Shown here: piece by piece, positions 34,045-42,304 of the stretch
How the letters are laid out: each line of letters opens with the position of its first letter
Numbering within the stretch: the first letter of the stretch is position 1
NCBI GenBank assembly: GCA_035317605.1
Contig: DATHGT010000152.1
Span: 1-55,941 of the forward strand
Origin: DATHGT01 sp035317605
GTDB taxonomy: Bacteria > Methylomirabilota > Methylomirabilia > Rokubacteriales > CSP1-6
Direction of reading: 5' to 3'
Length of the DNA: 55,941 nt
Made by a program: the position numbers and the translations under genes
Notes under the pieces: model-generated
What the model was told of the DNA's origin: nothing
The model's input: the letters and a program-made list of their open reading frames with translations, nothing else
The model's database searches: none

Positions 34045-34980
34045 ATGTACAAGGGCCGGCGGGTGGCGGTCGTGGTGCCGGCATTCGACGAAGAGCGCTT
34101 CATCGGCGGCGTGCTGAGCACGATGCCGGCGTTCGTCGACCGGGTCGTGGTCGTCGACGACGGCAGCCGGGATTCGACGGCGGGGATCGCGGCGTCCCTC
34201 GGCGATCCCCGCGTGACGGTGCTGCGCGGGGAGCGCAACCGGGGGCTGGGCGCGTCGATGCGGCTCGGCTACCGGGCCGCGCTGGAGGACGGGGCCGAGC
34301 TGATCGCCAAGATGGACGGCGACGGCCAGATGGCGCCGGAGTACCTCTCGCGCCTCCTCGACGCGCTCGTCGACGACGCCTACGACTACGCCAAGGGCAA
34401 CCGTTTCCTCCTCGTGGATTCGCTCAGGACCATGCCCACCGTACGCCTGGTGGGCAACATGGGCCTGACCTTCCTCACCAAGCTCGCCTCCGGCTACTGG
34501 CACGTGTTCGATCCCCAGAACGGCTACACCGCGATCCGGGCCGAGTGCTTGCGCCGGCTGGACCTGGAAGCGGTCTACGACGGCTACTTCTTCGAGAACG
34601 ACATGCTGATCCAGCTCAGCCTGCGCGATGCCCGGGTCAAGGACGTCCCGGTGCCCGCGCGGTACGGCGACGAGGAGTCCGGCCTGAATCCCCTCGACGT
34701 GGGCCTCCGGTTTCCCTACCTGCTCACCCGGCGCTTCTTCGCGCGCATCGTGCTCAAGTACGTGCTGCGCGACTTCTCGCCGATCGCCCTGTTCCTCCTC
34801 CTCGGGCTGGCCCTCTTCGGCTGGGGCACCGGCTTCGGGGTGTACATCTGGATCCGGAGCTACGTGACCGGCCACGCCACCCCGACGGGGACCATCATGC
34901 TCGTGCTGTTGCCGCTGATCCTGGGGTTCCAGCTCCTGCTGCAGGCGATCGTGCTGGACATCCAGGAGTCGAGGAAGTGA
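34045..34980 (+). CDS. GT2-family glycosyltransferase with two C-terminal membrane helices
   Basis: 311 residues. The GT-A domain (about 8-225) starts VAVVVPAFDEERFIGGVL, has VVVVDDGSRDST and the metal-binding DGDGQM (DxD region). Two membrane helices lie at about 245-275 and 283-303. Dolichyl-/undecaprenyl-phosphate hexosyltransferases of the DPM1/GtrB kind have this plan, so it may make a polyprenyl-phosphate sugar for the membrane glycosyltransferase that follows. The ATG at 34045 lies behind GAGGGGCGAG; its stop overlaps the next GTG. Confidence 0.88.
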   Translation: MYKGRRVAVVVPAFDEERFIGGVLSTMPAFVDRVVVVDDGSRDSTAGIAASLGDPRVTVLRGERNRGLGASMRLGYRAALEDGAELIAKMDGDGQMAPEYLSRLLDALVDDAYDYAKGNRFLLVDSLRTMPTVRLVGNMGLTFLTKLASGYWHVFDPQNGYTAIRAECLRRLDLEAVYDGYFFENDMLIQLSLRDARVKDVPVPARYGDEESGLNPLDVGLRFPYLLTRRFFARIVLKYVLRDFSPIALFLLLGLALFGWGTGFGVYIWIRSYVTGHATPTGTIMLVLLPLILGFQLLLQAIVLDIQESRK

Positions 34981-36806
34981 CGGGGCTGCCGATCTTCGTC
35001 CCCGACGTGCTGACCGTCACCGCCCTCACCGTGCTCGCCTACGCGGTGGGGCGGCGCCTGACCGCGCGGCTTCCGTTCGGCTCGGCCGCCGAGTCCATCG
35101 CGCTCTCGATCACCCTGGGGCTCGGCACCCTGGCCATGCTGACCTTCGCGCTCGGTCTCCTCGGCCTGCTCCAGCGGTGGGCCGTCGGCGGGGTCCTGCT
35201 GGCCGCCCTCGCCGTCGGCTGGCCGGCCCTGCCTGGGCGTCTATCGGTGCTCTCCGCGCTCGCCGCGCTGGAGCGGAAGCCGGCCCTCGTGGTGCTGGGC
35301 GGGTTCGCGGCGGCCGTGGTGGTCCCGCTGGTGATGCTCGCGCTCTACCCGCCGCTGGCCGGCGACGCGACCAGCTTCCACCTCGCCGCGCCCAAGCTAC
35401 ACATCGCGGCCGAGCGCGTCCACCTCACCCCGTACCTGCGCTTCCCGATCTTCCCGATGCTCAACGAGATGCTGTTCGCGCTGATGCTGCTCTTCGCCGG
35501 CGACGTCGCCGCCCAGCTCGTGCAATGCCTGACCATGCTGCTGGTCGCGCTCCTGCTCTATGCCTGGGGCGACGCGCTGCGCTCGCCCGCGGGCGGTCTG
35601 TGGGCGGCCGCGCTCTGGCTGGGAAGCCCGCTGGTGGTGACCTTCGGCACCATCGCGTTCATCGATTCGGGCCTGACCCTGTTCGTGACCGCTTCCGCGT
35701 ACGCCTTCTTCAAATGGATGTCCGAGGGCGGCACGCGGGGCTGGCTCCTCCTGTCCGGAGTCTGCGCCGGCTTCGCCGCCGGCGCGAAGTACTCGGCGCT
35801 CTTCTTCGTGGCCGTGTTCGGCCTGGCCGTCGCCTATCGGAGCGCGCGGGAGCGCCGGTGGACTCCCCTGCTGACCTTCGGGCTGGCCGCGGGTCTCGTC
35901 GGCGGGCCGTGGTACGTCTACAACGCCCTCCAGACCGGCAATCCGGTGTTCCCGTTCTTCGGACGCTTCTTCTCGTACGGCCCCTGGACCGCCGGTGACC
36001 TCGCCGCCGTGACGGCGGTGATGCGGCAGTATGGGCTCGGCCAGTCCCTGGGCGATTTCCTGCGCTTGCCCTGGAACCTGGCCACCCAACCCGCCGCGTT
36101 CCACCTCGAGGCGCCGCTGTCACCGGCGTACGGGCTGCTGCCCGCGGTGCTCGTGGTCGGCGCGCTGACGCGGAGCCTCCGCGGGGTCCTGGCCGTCACC
36201 CTCGGCTATGTCGTCTTTTGGTTCCTCACGGTGCAGGTCGGGCGCTATCTCTTTCCCGTGCTGCCGTTGCTGAGCCTGCTGACCGCGCTCACGGTCGAGC
36301 GACTGGTCCGGACGATCCCCCGGCGATTCGGTCAGGCGACGGGGACCGTCCTCGCGCTGCTCGTGGCCGGCGTGCTGGTCTTCCCCAGCTGGTCCTTCGC
36401 GCTGGCGCGGATGGTCCACCTCGGTCCGCTGCCCACCACGCCGACGGCCCGCCACGCCTACCTTTCGCGGTGGAACCCCTCCTACCCCGCCTATCGCCTG
36501 CTCAACGAGCGGCGCGGATCGCGCTATCGGCTCTATCAGGTCCTGGACGAGGCCATGGCGTACTTCGCGGACGGAACGTTCATGGGTGACTGGTTCGGAC
36601 CCGGTCGCTACGCCCCGGTCTTCGAGGCCCTCCGCGACGGCCGCGCCCTGCACGCCGAGCTCAAGCGGCTGGGCGCCGACCATTTCCTCATCTGGAGTCG
36701 CAAGTACGGCGGCAACGAGCAACCGCCGACCGACGAGTTCTTCAGGGCGCACTTCAAGCCGCTCTACGTCCAGGGCGCGATCGCCCTGTTCGAAATCGTC
36801 GACTGA
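34977..36806 (+). CDS. multi-spanning membrane glycosyltransferase (GT39/ArnT-like)
   Basis: 609 residues with about 11-13 membrane segments and a ~120-residue soluble C-terminal domain (about 485-609). After the first helices comes an outward loop with LYPPLAGDATSFHLAAPKLH, where the Asp fits the catalytic position of GT-C enzymes that use polyprenyl-phosphate sugars. A QTGNPVFPFFGRFF segment is also typical. The GTG start overlaps the GT2 stop (GTGA), making a likely pair: the GT2 charges the lipid carrier, this enzyme transfers the sugar on the periplasmic side. Acceptor unknown. Confidence 0.82.
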   Translation: MTGLPIFVPDVLTVTALTVLAYAVGRRLTARLPFGSAAESIALSITLGLGTLAMLTFALGLLGLLQRWAVGGVLLAALAVGWPALPGRLSVLSALAALERKPALVVLGGFAAAVVVPLVMLALYPPLAGDATSFHLAAPKLHIAAERVHLTPYLRFPIFPMLNEMLFALMLLFAGDVAAQLVQCLTMLLVALLLYAWGDALRSPAGGLWAAALWLGSPLVVTFGTIAFIDSGLTLFVTASAYAFFKWMSEGGTRGWLLLSGVCAGFAAGAKYSALFFVAVFGLAVAYRSARERRWTPLLTFGLAAGLVGGPWYVYNALQTGNPVFPFFGRFFSYGPWTAGDLAAVTAVMRQYGLGQSLGDFLRLPWNLATQPAAFHLEAPLSPAYGLLPAVLVVGALTRSLRGVLAVTLGYVVFWFLTVQVGRYLFPVLPLLSLLTALTVERLVRTIPRRFGQATGTVLALLVAGVLVFPSWSFALARMVHLGPLPTTPTARHAYLSRWNPSYPAYRLLNERRGSRYRLYQVLDEAMAYFADGTFMGDWFGPGRYAPVFEALRDGRALHAELKRLGADHFLIWSRKYGGNEQPPTDEFFRAHFKPLYVQGAIALFEIVD

Positions 36807-36832
36807 TCGCGCGTCGCGCCGCCGCGTCTCGG

Positions 36833-36861
36833 TTGAAAGCGGCTGCCGAGGTGATTAGACT
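36833..36861 (+). promoter_or_regulatory. promoter of the DUF1054 gene
   Basis: TTGAAA (36833-36838), 17 bases, TAGACT (36856-36861); start near 36868 and a leader of about 48 bases. Confidence 0.6.
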
Positions 36862-36915
36862 AGGCCCCTCTTTTCCCCAGGGCCGTGACCGATCGGATGC
36901 GAGTGGAGAGTGGCC

Positions 36916-37545
36916 ATGCCGTCAGGAGCCTTCGGCGCCGCTGATTTCAAGGTGTTCGACGTGAACGGGTTCCAGGCGAGGATGAGCCAAATCCGCGAGC
37001 GCATCCGGCCCAAGCTCGAGACGCTCGGTCACAGTCTCGGCCCCGCCATCCAGCGCACGACCGGTGACGAGACGTTCGTCCACGTGGCCAAGCACGCGCG
37101 CCGCACGGTGAATCCGCCGGACGACACGTGGGTGGCCTTCGCCGCCGACCCGCGCGGCTACAAGAAGCACGCGCACTTCAAGGTGGCCCTCTCGCGCCAC
37201 TGCGTGCGCTTCCTGTTCGAGGTCGGGCCCGAGCACGCCGACAAGAAGCGATGGGGCGCCGCGTGGAAGAAGAGCGCGCGGAACATCGGCCCCGTGCTCC
37301 GCCGCGTGAAGGGACTGGCCTGGTTCAAGAACGAGCACGACGAGACGCCGACCGCGGCCCTCGGCGACCTCACGCCGGACGACCTGGCCGGGTTCGCCGA
37401 TCACATCGTGCGCACCCGCGACGGCCAGCTCGTGCTCGGCCGCGCCTTCGCCGCCGAGGAAGCCGCCCGCTGGACCGAGGCCCAGTACCGCACCGCCGCC
37501 CTGGAGACGTTCCGCGCCCTCGCTCCCCTCTACCGCCTGCGCTGA
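36916..37545 (+). CDS. DUF1054 (YktB-like) protein
   Basis: 209 residues. It follows the YktB family closely: GFQARMSQIRERIRPKLETL, GDETFVHVAKHARRTVNPP, DDTWVAFAADPRGYKKH and a central HFKV strand. The family is mostly described from Firmicutes and its function is unknown; a DUF1054 structure has been solved without revealing a reaction. The ATG at 36916 is preferred over the GTG at 36910 because GGAG lies seven bases before it. A HAD hydrolase follows seven bases on. Confidence 0.86.
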   Translation: MPSGAFGAADFKVFDVNGFQARMSQIRERIRPKLETLGHSLGPAIQRTTGDETFVHVAKHARRTVNPPDDTWVAFAADPRGYKKHAHFKVALSRHCVRFLFEVGPEHADKKRWGAAWKKSARNIGPVLRRVKGLAWFKNEHDETPTAALGDLTPDDLAGFADHIVRTRDGQLVLGRAFAAEEAARWTEAQYRTAALETFRALAPLYRLR

Positions 37546-37552
37546 CTCCCGC

Positions 37553-38197
37553 ATGCCCCGCACGCACGCCGTGATCTTCGACATGGACGGCGTGCTCGTG
37601 GACTCCGGCGCTCACCATCGTGAAGCGTGGATTCGGCTGCTCACCGAGCTTGGCGTCGCTCCGCCGCCCGGGTTCTGGCGGCATACGATCGGCCGGCCCT
37701 CCGTCGAGGCGGTGCCCCTCCTGCTCGGCGCGGCGATCGGTCCGGCCGAGGCGCGGCGTCTGGCCAACCGCAAGCACGCGCACTACGAGACGCTGGCCGC
37801 GGCGGGCCTGCCCGCGGTTCCGGGGGTCATCGCGTTCGTGGACACCCTGCGCGCCCGGGCCGTGCCGCTCGCCGTCGCCACCTCGGCCCGACGCTCCGAT
37901 ACCGTCGAATTGCTCCGGCCCCTCGGACTGCTCGACCGATTCGAAGCGATCGTGACCGCCGAGGACGTCACGCGCGGAAAGCCCGACCCCGAGGTCTACC
38001 TGCTCGCCGCGGGTCGGCTGGGAGCGCCGCCCGACGCGTGCCTCGTCTTCGAGGACGCGGTCGTCGGCGTCCTGGCCGCGCGGGGCGCCGGCATGCGCGT
38101 GGTCGGCGTGTCCACGACGTACGGCCCCGACGACTTGGTTGGCGCAGGCGCCGAGAGCGCGATCGCCACCTTCGAGGGACTCTCGTGGCCGCTGTGA
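37553..38197 (+). CDS. HAD-superfamily hydrolase (beta-phosphoglucomutase/phosphatase type)
   Basis: 214 residues, subfamily IA. Motif I is FDMDGVLVDS with both Asp residues, motif II lies in VATSARRSD, motif III is the Lys of RGKPDPEVY, and motif IV is FEDAVVGV. A helical cap occupies about residues 18-85. The substrate is probably a sugar phosphate, but phosphoglycolate-type activity is possible. Confidence 0.88.
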   Translation: MPRTHAVIFDMDGVLVDSGAHHREAWIRLLTELGVAPPPGFWRHTIGRPSVEAVPLLLGAAIGPAEARRLANRKHAHYETLAAAGLPAVPGVIAFVDTLRARAVPLAVATSARRSDTVELLRPLGLLDRFEAIVTAEDVTRGKPDPEVYLLAAGRLGAPPDACLVFEDAVVGVLAARGAGMRVVGVSTTYGPDDLVGAGAESAIATFEGLSWPL

Positions 38198-38264
38198 ACG
38201 CGGCGCCGGCCGTACCCGCGCGAACGCCCGAGGTGTAGCATCGTGTTCGGCCTGAGGTGACCGA

Positions 38265-39173
38265 ATGGCGAACTGGACGACGTTTCCGCCGGGCGATCCG
38301 CCGCGGGCGGCGCAGGAGCTGGGAGCGAGGGTCGAGAGCGACGGCGGCCACGTGCTCGCCGTCTACCGTGAGCCCGTGGGCGATCACTGGCAGATCTTCT
38401 GCCTGCTGCCGCTGGCCCGCGTCGAGGCCAGCCCGTACCAGCGCGATCTCTCGCCGACCCACGTCAAGCGGCTCACCGAGGCGGTGAAGAAGCTCGACCG
38501 CTTCATCGACCCGGTCGTCGCGCTGTCGCCGCGTCCGGGCGTGTACTGGACTCCCAACGGCAATCACCGGCGCACCGCGCTGGCCAAGCTCAAGGCCGAC
38601 TACGTGCCGGCGATCCTCGTGGTCGAGCCGGAGGTCGGCTACCAGATCCTTCCCCTCAACACCGAGAAGGCCCACAACCTCAAGGAGAAATCGCTGGAGG
38701 TCATCCGGATGTACCGCGGGCTCGCGGAGGAGCAGCCGACCAGCACCGAGGAAGACTGGGCGTTTCAGTTCGAGTCCGCCCACTTCGTCACGCTCGGCCT
38801 GCTCTACGAGGGCAACAAGCGGTTCGCGGGCGGCGCCTTCGCGCCGATCCTGCGCCGGGTCGACAAGTTCCTGAAGACCACGCTGAAAAAAGGGGTCGAG
38901 GAGCGCGAGGCGCGGGCCGGCCTGGTGCGCGCGGCCGACGAGGCCCTCAACGTGGTGGTGGCCAGGATCAAGAAGCGCGGGATCAACCACCCGTACGTGA
39001 AGAACTACGTGCTGGCCCGGACCACGCCGCTCAGCCGGGCGCGCAAGATCCTGCCCTCGTTCGAGCAGACGTTTCGGAAGCTCGCCGACGCGCTGGCCGA
39101 CTTCGACCCCGGCAAGGTGCGCTACGAAGACATCCAGCGCTCGGCCATCATGGCCATCCCCGCGGCGGAGTGA
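38265..39173 (+). CDS. stand-alone ParB/sulfiredoxin-fold protein
   Basis: 302 residues. A ParB-like N-terminal domain (about 45-125) has ARVEASPYQRDLS, a DPVVALSPRPGVY strand and NGNHRRTALAKL, which corresponds to the ParB box that binds CTP/nucleotide. The C-terminal ~170 residues are helical and charged, without a recognisable helix-turn-helix DNA-binding domain. There is no parA, parS cluster or phage gene nearby, so it is not the chromosome ParB. It may be a nucleotide-dependent switch or nuclease of unknown role. The SDR gene begins three bases after the stop. Confidence 0.78.
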   Translation: MANWTTFPPGDPPRAAQELGARVESDGGHVLAVYREPVGDHWQIFCLLPLARVEASPYQRDLSPTHVKRLTEAVKKLDRFIDPVVALSPRPGVYWTPNGNHRRTALAKLKADYVPAILVVEPEVGYQILPLNTEKAHNLKEKSLEVIRMYRGLAEEQPTSTEEDWAFQFESAHFVTLGLLYEGNKRFAGGAFAPILRRVDKFLKTTLKKGVEEREARAGLVRAADEALNVVVARIKKRGINHPYVKNYVLARTTPLSRARKILPSFEQTFRKLADALADFDPGKVRYEDIQRSAIMAIPAAE

Positions 39174-39176
39174 CGC

Positions 39177-39887
39177 ATGGCTGACGCTCCCCTCTCGAAT
39201 CGCGTCGCGATCGTCACCGGGGGCGCGGGTGCCCTCGGTGGCGCCGTCACCGGCCGGCTGCTCGGAGACGGCGCGCAGGTTGTCGTGCCGCTCGAGCTCG
39301 CGTCGCACGCCGACACGCTCCGCGAGCGGATCGCGCCGGCGGCTCGCGAGCGGCTCTTCATGGACGTCGTCGACGTCACCGATTTCGACGCGATGACCCG
39401 CTTCACCGACGGCGCCGCCCGACTCCACGGCCGCCTCGACATCCTGGTGGCGATCGTGGGCGGCTTCGCGGGGGGCGCGCTGATCGAGACCGATCGCGCC
39501 ACGTGGGATCGGATGCTCGCCATGAACGCCACGGCCACGTTCGTGGCCGCGCGCGCGGTCGTTCCTCACATGGTCGCGGCGGGCCGGGGACGCGTGGTCA
39601 CGATCGGCTCGCGCGCCGTGGTGCCGCCGGGGCCCGGCGTCATCGCCTACACCACCGCCAAGGCCGGCGTGATCGCCTTCACCCAGGCCCTGGCCCGAGA
39701 GCTTCAGCCCCACGGGATCACCGCCAATTGCATCCTTCCCAGCACGATGGACACGCCGGCCAACCGCGACGCCATGCCCGACAGCGATCGTCAAGGCTGG
39801 GTTTCCGTCGAAAGCGTGGCCGACGTCATCGCCTTCCTCGTCAGTGACGCGGCGTCCCACGTCACCGGCGCCCTCATGCCCGTGTAA
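39177..39887 (+). CDS. short-chain dehydrogenase/reductase
   Basis: 236 residues, classical SDR. The cofactor motif is TGGAGALGG, the NAG-like segment is replaced by IVGGFAGG, and the catalytic YTTAK carries the Tyr and Lys; the Ser is in TIGSRAV. Substrate unknown. It follows the ParB-like gene so closely that co-transcription is likely. Confidence 0.88.
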   Translation: MADAPLSNRVAIVTGGAGALGGAVTGRLLGDGAQVVVPLELASHADTLRERIAPAARERLFMDVVDVTDFDAMTRFTDGAARLHGRLDILVAIVGGFAGGALIETDRATWDRMLAMNATATFVAARAVVPHMVAAGRGRVVTIGSRAVVPPGPGVIAYTTAKAGVIAFTQALARELQPHGITANCILPSTMDTPANRDAMPDSDRQGWVSVESVADVIAFLVSDAASHVTGALMPV

Positions 39888-39967
39888 GTTCGACGAACGG
39901 GCAGCGTAAACAAGGGGATAGGCGCCGCCGTCTTATGATCAAGGACGTGCACGACGGGGAGAATCGC

Positions 39968-40642
39968 GTGAGATCGATGGAATTGTCGCCTCCGGCGCCA
40001 AGCGCGCTTGCCCACGGCATGGCCGACCTGCGACGATGGTCCGCGGAGGACCGATCGCTGGTGGAGATGTCGGACGAGGTCCTGTGTCAGCGGGTCGCCG
40101 ACCGGGACGAGGCGGCGTTCGACCAGCTCGTCGAGCGATACCAGGGGCGCGCCTATCGCCTGGCCTGGTCGATCCTGCGCGACGCCGAGGAGGCGCGCGA
40201 CGTCTCGCAGGAGGCGTTCATCCGGCTCTACCAGTCGGCGGCGAGCTTCGGCGGGCGGGCGCGGTTCTCGACGTGGTTCTACCGGCTGCTCGTCAACCTC
40301 TGCCTGGACCAGCGGCGGAAGACGAAGTGGTGGCGACAGATCTTCGCCGGCTCCGACGGGGCCGGACGACCGGGCGACGAGTCGGGAGAGACGTTGCTGG
40401 ACCGACAGCCGGCGCCCTCGACCGACCCGCTGGAAGGCATGGCGAAGGAGCGCGAGACGGACCAGCTGTGGACGGCGGTGGGGACGCTGTCGCCGCAGCA
40501 GCGGGCCGTGGTGATCTTACAAGCGCAAGAGGAGCTGTCGACGAAGGAGATCGCGACGATCTTGAAGTGCTCGGAGGCCACGGTGCGCGTGCACCTGCAC
40601 CGGGCTCTGATAACCCTGCGACGGACGATGGGGAATGAGTGA
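39968..40642 (+). CDS. ECF-type sigma-70 factor (second)
   Basis: 224 residues from GTG 39968, chosen because GGGGAGA lies six bases before it. An upstream ATG at 39935 is inside a TATGAT hexamer that may itself be the -10 box. Region 2 has AFDQLVERYQGRAYRLAWSI and DVSQEAFIRLYQ; region 4 has LSPQQRAVVILQAQEELSTK and EATVRVHLHRA. An anti-sigma gene overlaps its end by eight bases. Confidence 0.9.
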   Translation: MRSMELSPPAPSALAHGMADLRRWSAEDRSLVEMSDEVLCQRVADRDEAAFDQLVERYQGRAYRLAWSILRDAEEARDVSQEAFIRLYQSAASFGGRARFSTWFYRLLVNLCLDQRRKTKWWRQIFAGSDGAGRPGDESGETLLDRQPAPSTDPLEGMAKERETDQLWTAVGTLSPQQRAVVILQAQEELSTKEIATILKCSEATVRVHLHRALITLRRTMGNE

Positions 40643-41141
40643 CATGGACAGCCGACATCCCGAGACCGAGCTGATCGCCTACCTGAAGGACGAGCTGCCG
40701 CAGCGGTCGCGTGAGACGGTGGCGCGCCACCTCGACGGGTGCGCCGACTGCCGGTCCACGCTGACCGACTTCCGGACGCTGCTGGCCGGCGTGGCAGCCA
40801 CCACGGCCCCGTCGGTGGCGTGGCAGCGTTACCGCGCCGAGCTCCGCCAACGCCTGGAGTCGGAAGCGGGCCGGCATCGCTGGTCGTGGTGGCGACGTCC
40901 ATTCCCGGTGGCCGTTTCCGCCGGCCTCGCCGCCGCCGTGCTCGCGCTCGTCGTCCTCGCGCCGTCGGCGTGGCGTGACGAGCGGCGCGTGGTGGACGGT
41001 CTGAGCGGCTTCGAGGAGGCCGTCCTCGGAACCCGGCTCGACATGCTGCGGCAGTACCCGGTCGTCGAGCGCCTCGACCTGCTCGAGGATCTCGACGTCA
41101 TCCGCCAGCTCGACGGGCTCGAGGCGCGCCGAGAGAGTTGA
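40635..41141 (+). CDS. zinc-finger anti-sigma factor
   Basis: 168 residues. The N-terminus carries the HxxxCxxC motif as HLDGCADC with an upstream His, the zinc-binding anti-sigma (zf-HC2/ZAS) pattern. One membrane segment lies at about 92-110 and a short periplasmic tail follows. It should hold the overlapping ECF sigma factor inactive at the membrane. Its stop overlaps the next TTG start. Confidence 0.88.
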   Translation: MSDMDSRHPETELIAYLKDELPQRSRETVARHLDGCADCRSTLTDFRTLLAGVAATTAPSVAWQRYRAELRQRLESEAGRHRWSWWRRPFPVAVSAGLAAAVLALVVLAPSAWRDERRVVDGLSGFEEAVLGTRLDMLRQYPVVERLDLLEDLDVIRQLDGLEARRES

Positions 41142-41728
41142 GCGTGACCCGTCGGTGGCTCTGCGCCTCGCTGGTGGGGCTGCTCGTGGTCGCGGGCGCG
41201 GGAGCGTCTTCGCTGGCGTCGGCCCAACCGCCGGGCGGGTCCGAGCTGGAGCGGCTCGCGCCCGACGAGCGCGCGATGGTCGAGCGCAACCTCGAGCGCT
41301 GGAACCGGGCCAGCCCGCTGGAACGCCAGCGCATGCTGGAAAACTATCGGCGCTGGAAGTCGATGTCGCCCGAGCAGCGCGAGTCAGCCCGCGAGAACCT
41401 CGAGCGCTTCAAGGGCATGGCGCCCGAAGAGCGTCATCGCGTGCTGCGGGACTTTCAGCGCTGGAACGAGCTCCCACCGGAGCGGCGGCGTGAGCTTCAG
41501 CAGTCCTACGACCGCTTCCAGCAGCTTCCGCCCGAGCGCCGCGAGCGCATCCTCGAGCGCCAGCGCGAGTTCGAAGCGATGACGCCCGAGCAGCGGGAGC
41601 ACCTCAAGCACAACTGGGACCGCTGGCAGAAGATGTCGCCCGCCGAGCGAGACGCCGCCCGCCAGCGCTGGCAGCAGATGTCCCCGGAGGAACGCCGCTC
41701 CGCCCGCGATCAGTGGCGACGAAAGTAA
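41138..41728 (+). CDS. exported DUF3106-type repeat protein
   Basis: 196 residues: a signal peptide (about 1-29, ending SLASA), then seven 19-residue helical repeats. The repeat consensus is about RWxxMSPEQRExxRENLER, with MSPEQR, MAPEER, LPPERR, MTPEQR and MSPAER variants. The highly charged repeats suggest an extended periplasmic helix bundle, perhaps a stress sensor or chaperone related to the CpxP/Spy idea; that is inference. TTG start overlapping the anti-sigma stop (TTGA); GTG 41144 is possible. It ends in TAATGGGGGG, merging with a palindrome. Confidence 0.8.
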   Translation: MSVTRRWLCASLVGLLVVAGAGASSLASAQPPGGSELERLAPDERAMVERNLERWNRASPLERQRMLENYRRWKSMSPEQRESARENLERFKGMAPEERHRVLRDFQRWNELPPERRRELQQSYDRFQQLPPERRERILERQREFEAMTPEQREHLKHNWDRWQKMSPAERDAARQRWQQMSPEERRSARDQWRRK

Positions 41729-41755
41729 TGGGGGGCCTAGCCACGGGCCCCCCAT
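41728..41755. repeat. palindrome family A copy abutting the DUF3106 stop
   Basis: ATGGGGGGCC, loop TAGCCACG, GGCCCCCCAT: a perfect 10-bp stem whose first A is the last base of the TAA stop. Identical, base for base, to 49323-49350. Confidence 0.85.
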
Positions 41756-41771
41756 ACCTCCCGGGCCCCTC

Positions 41772-41800
41772 GGCCCGCCCCGGCTAAGCCGCGGCGGGCC
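41772..41800. terminator. long hairpin between convergent genes
   Basis: GGCCCGCC-C-CGGC-TAA-GCCG-C-GGCGGGCC folds into a 12-bp stem with one mismatch. Sits 44 bases after the DUF3106 stop and 13 bases before the end of the convergent phosphatase gene. Confidence 0.6.
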
Positions 41801-41812
41801 TCGACGATCACC

Positions 41813-42304
41813 TCAGCCGTGGCCGTCGGGAAGCAACCGCAGCAGTCGGTCGATCGACTTTTCCAGGCAGCGCTTGATCTCGTCGCGACAGACGCGGAAC
41901 ACGTCCTCGCCCTGCATGGCGGGGTCCGCGATGTCTCCCGATTCGCCAGCCAGCTCGCGCAGCGTCAGCACTGGTTTCCCCGCGGCGTCGGCCAGCGCCT
42001 CCATGATCGCCTTCTGCTCCCCGGTCATGGTGACGATGACGTGGGCGGCGGCGACCAGCTCGGGGTGGAGCGCGATCGCGGTCGAGGTCAGCGCGTCCTC
42101 GGCGAGGTGAATGCCCTCGTCGCGAAGGGCGAGGCGCGCGTCGAGCGAGGGGATCATGCCGTCCCGCGCCCAGTGCGCGACCCCGCCCGAGCACACGCTC
42201 ACGCCGGCAATTCCCCGCACGGCCAGCATGCGCTCGAGCAGCACCTGCGCCATCACGCTGCGCGCGGTGTTGGCGTGGCAGACGATGAGGACGGTATCAG
42301 CCAC
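41813..42304 (-). CDS. low-molecular-weight protein-tyrosine-phosphatase / ArsC-like protein
   Basis: 163 residues. The N-terminal P-loop is CHANTARS (CX5R(S)), and the general-acid Asp lies in GDIADPAMQG. This fits the LMW-PTP fold, shared by thioredoxin-linked arsenate reductases and bacterial tyrosine phosphatases such as Wzb. Cys residues for the arsenate-reductase relay are few, so a protein phosphatase is somewhat more likely. Its start overlaps the end of the selenoprotein gene by eight bases; it is the last gene of the kinase-cyclase operon. Confidence 0.85.
   Translation of the reverse strand: MADTVLIVCHANTARSVMAQVLLERMLAVRGIAGVSVCSGGVAHWARDGMIPSLDARLALRDEGIHLAEDALTSTAIALHPELVAAAHVIVTMTGEQKAIMEALADAAGKPVLTLRELAGESGDIADPAMQGEDVFRVCRDEIKRCLEKSIDRLLRLLPDGHG

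Noticed and set aside
41813..42304. Thioredoxin-coupled arsenate reductase (arsC)
   Set aside because: The CX5R loop fits, but there is no ars operon context and no clear second and third relay Cys, so only the broader LMW-PTP fold is claimed.
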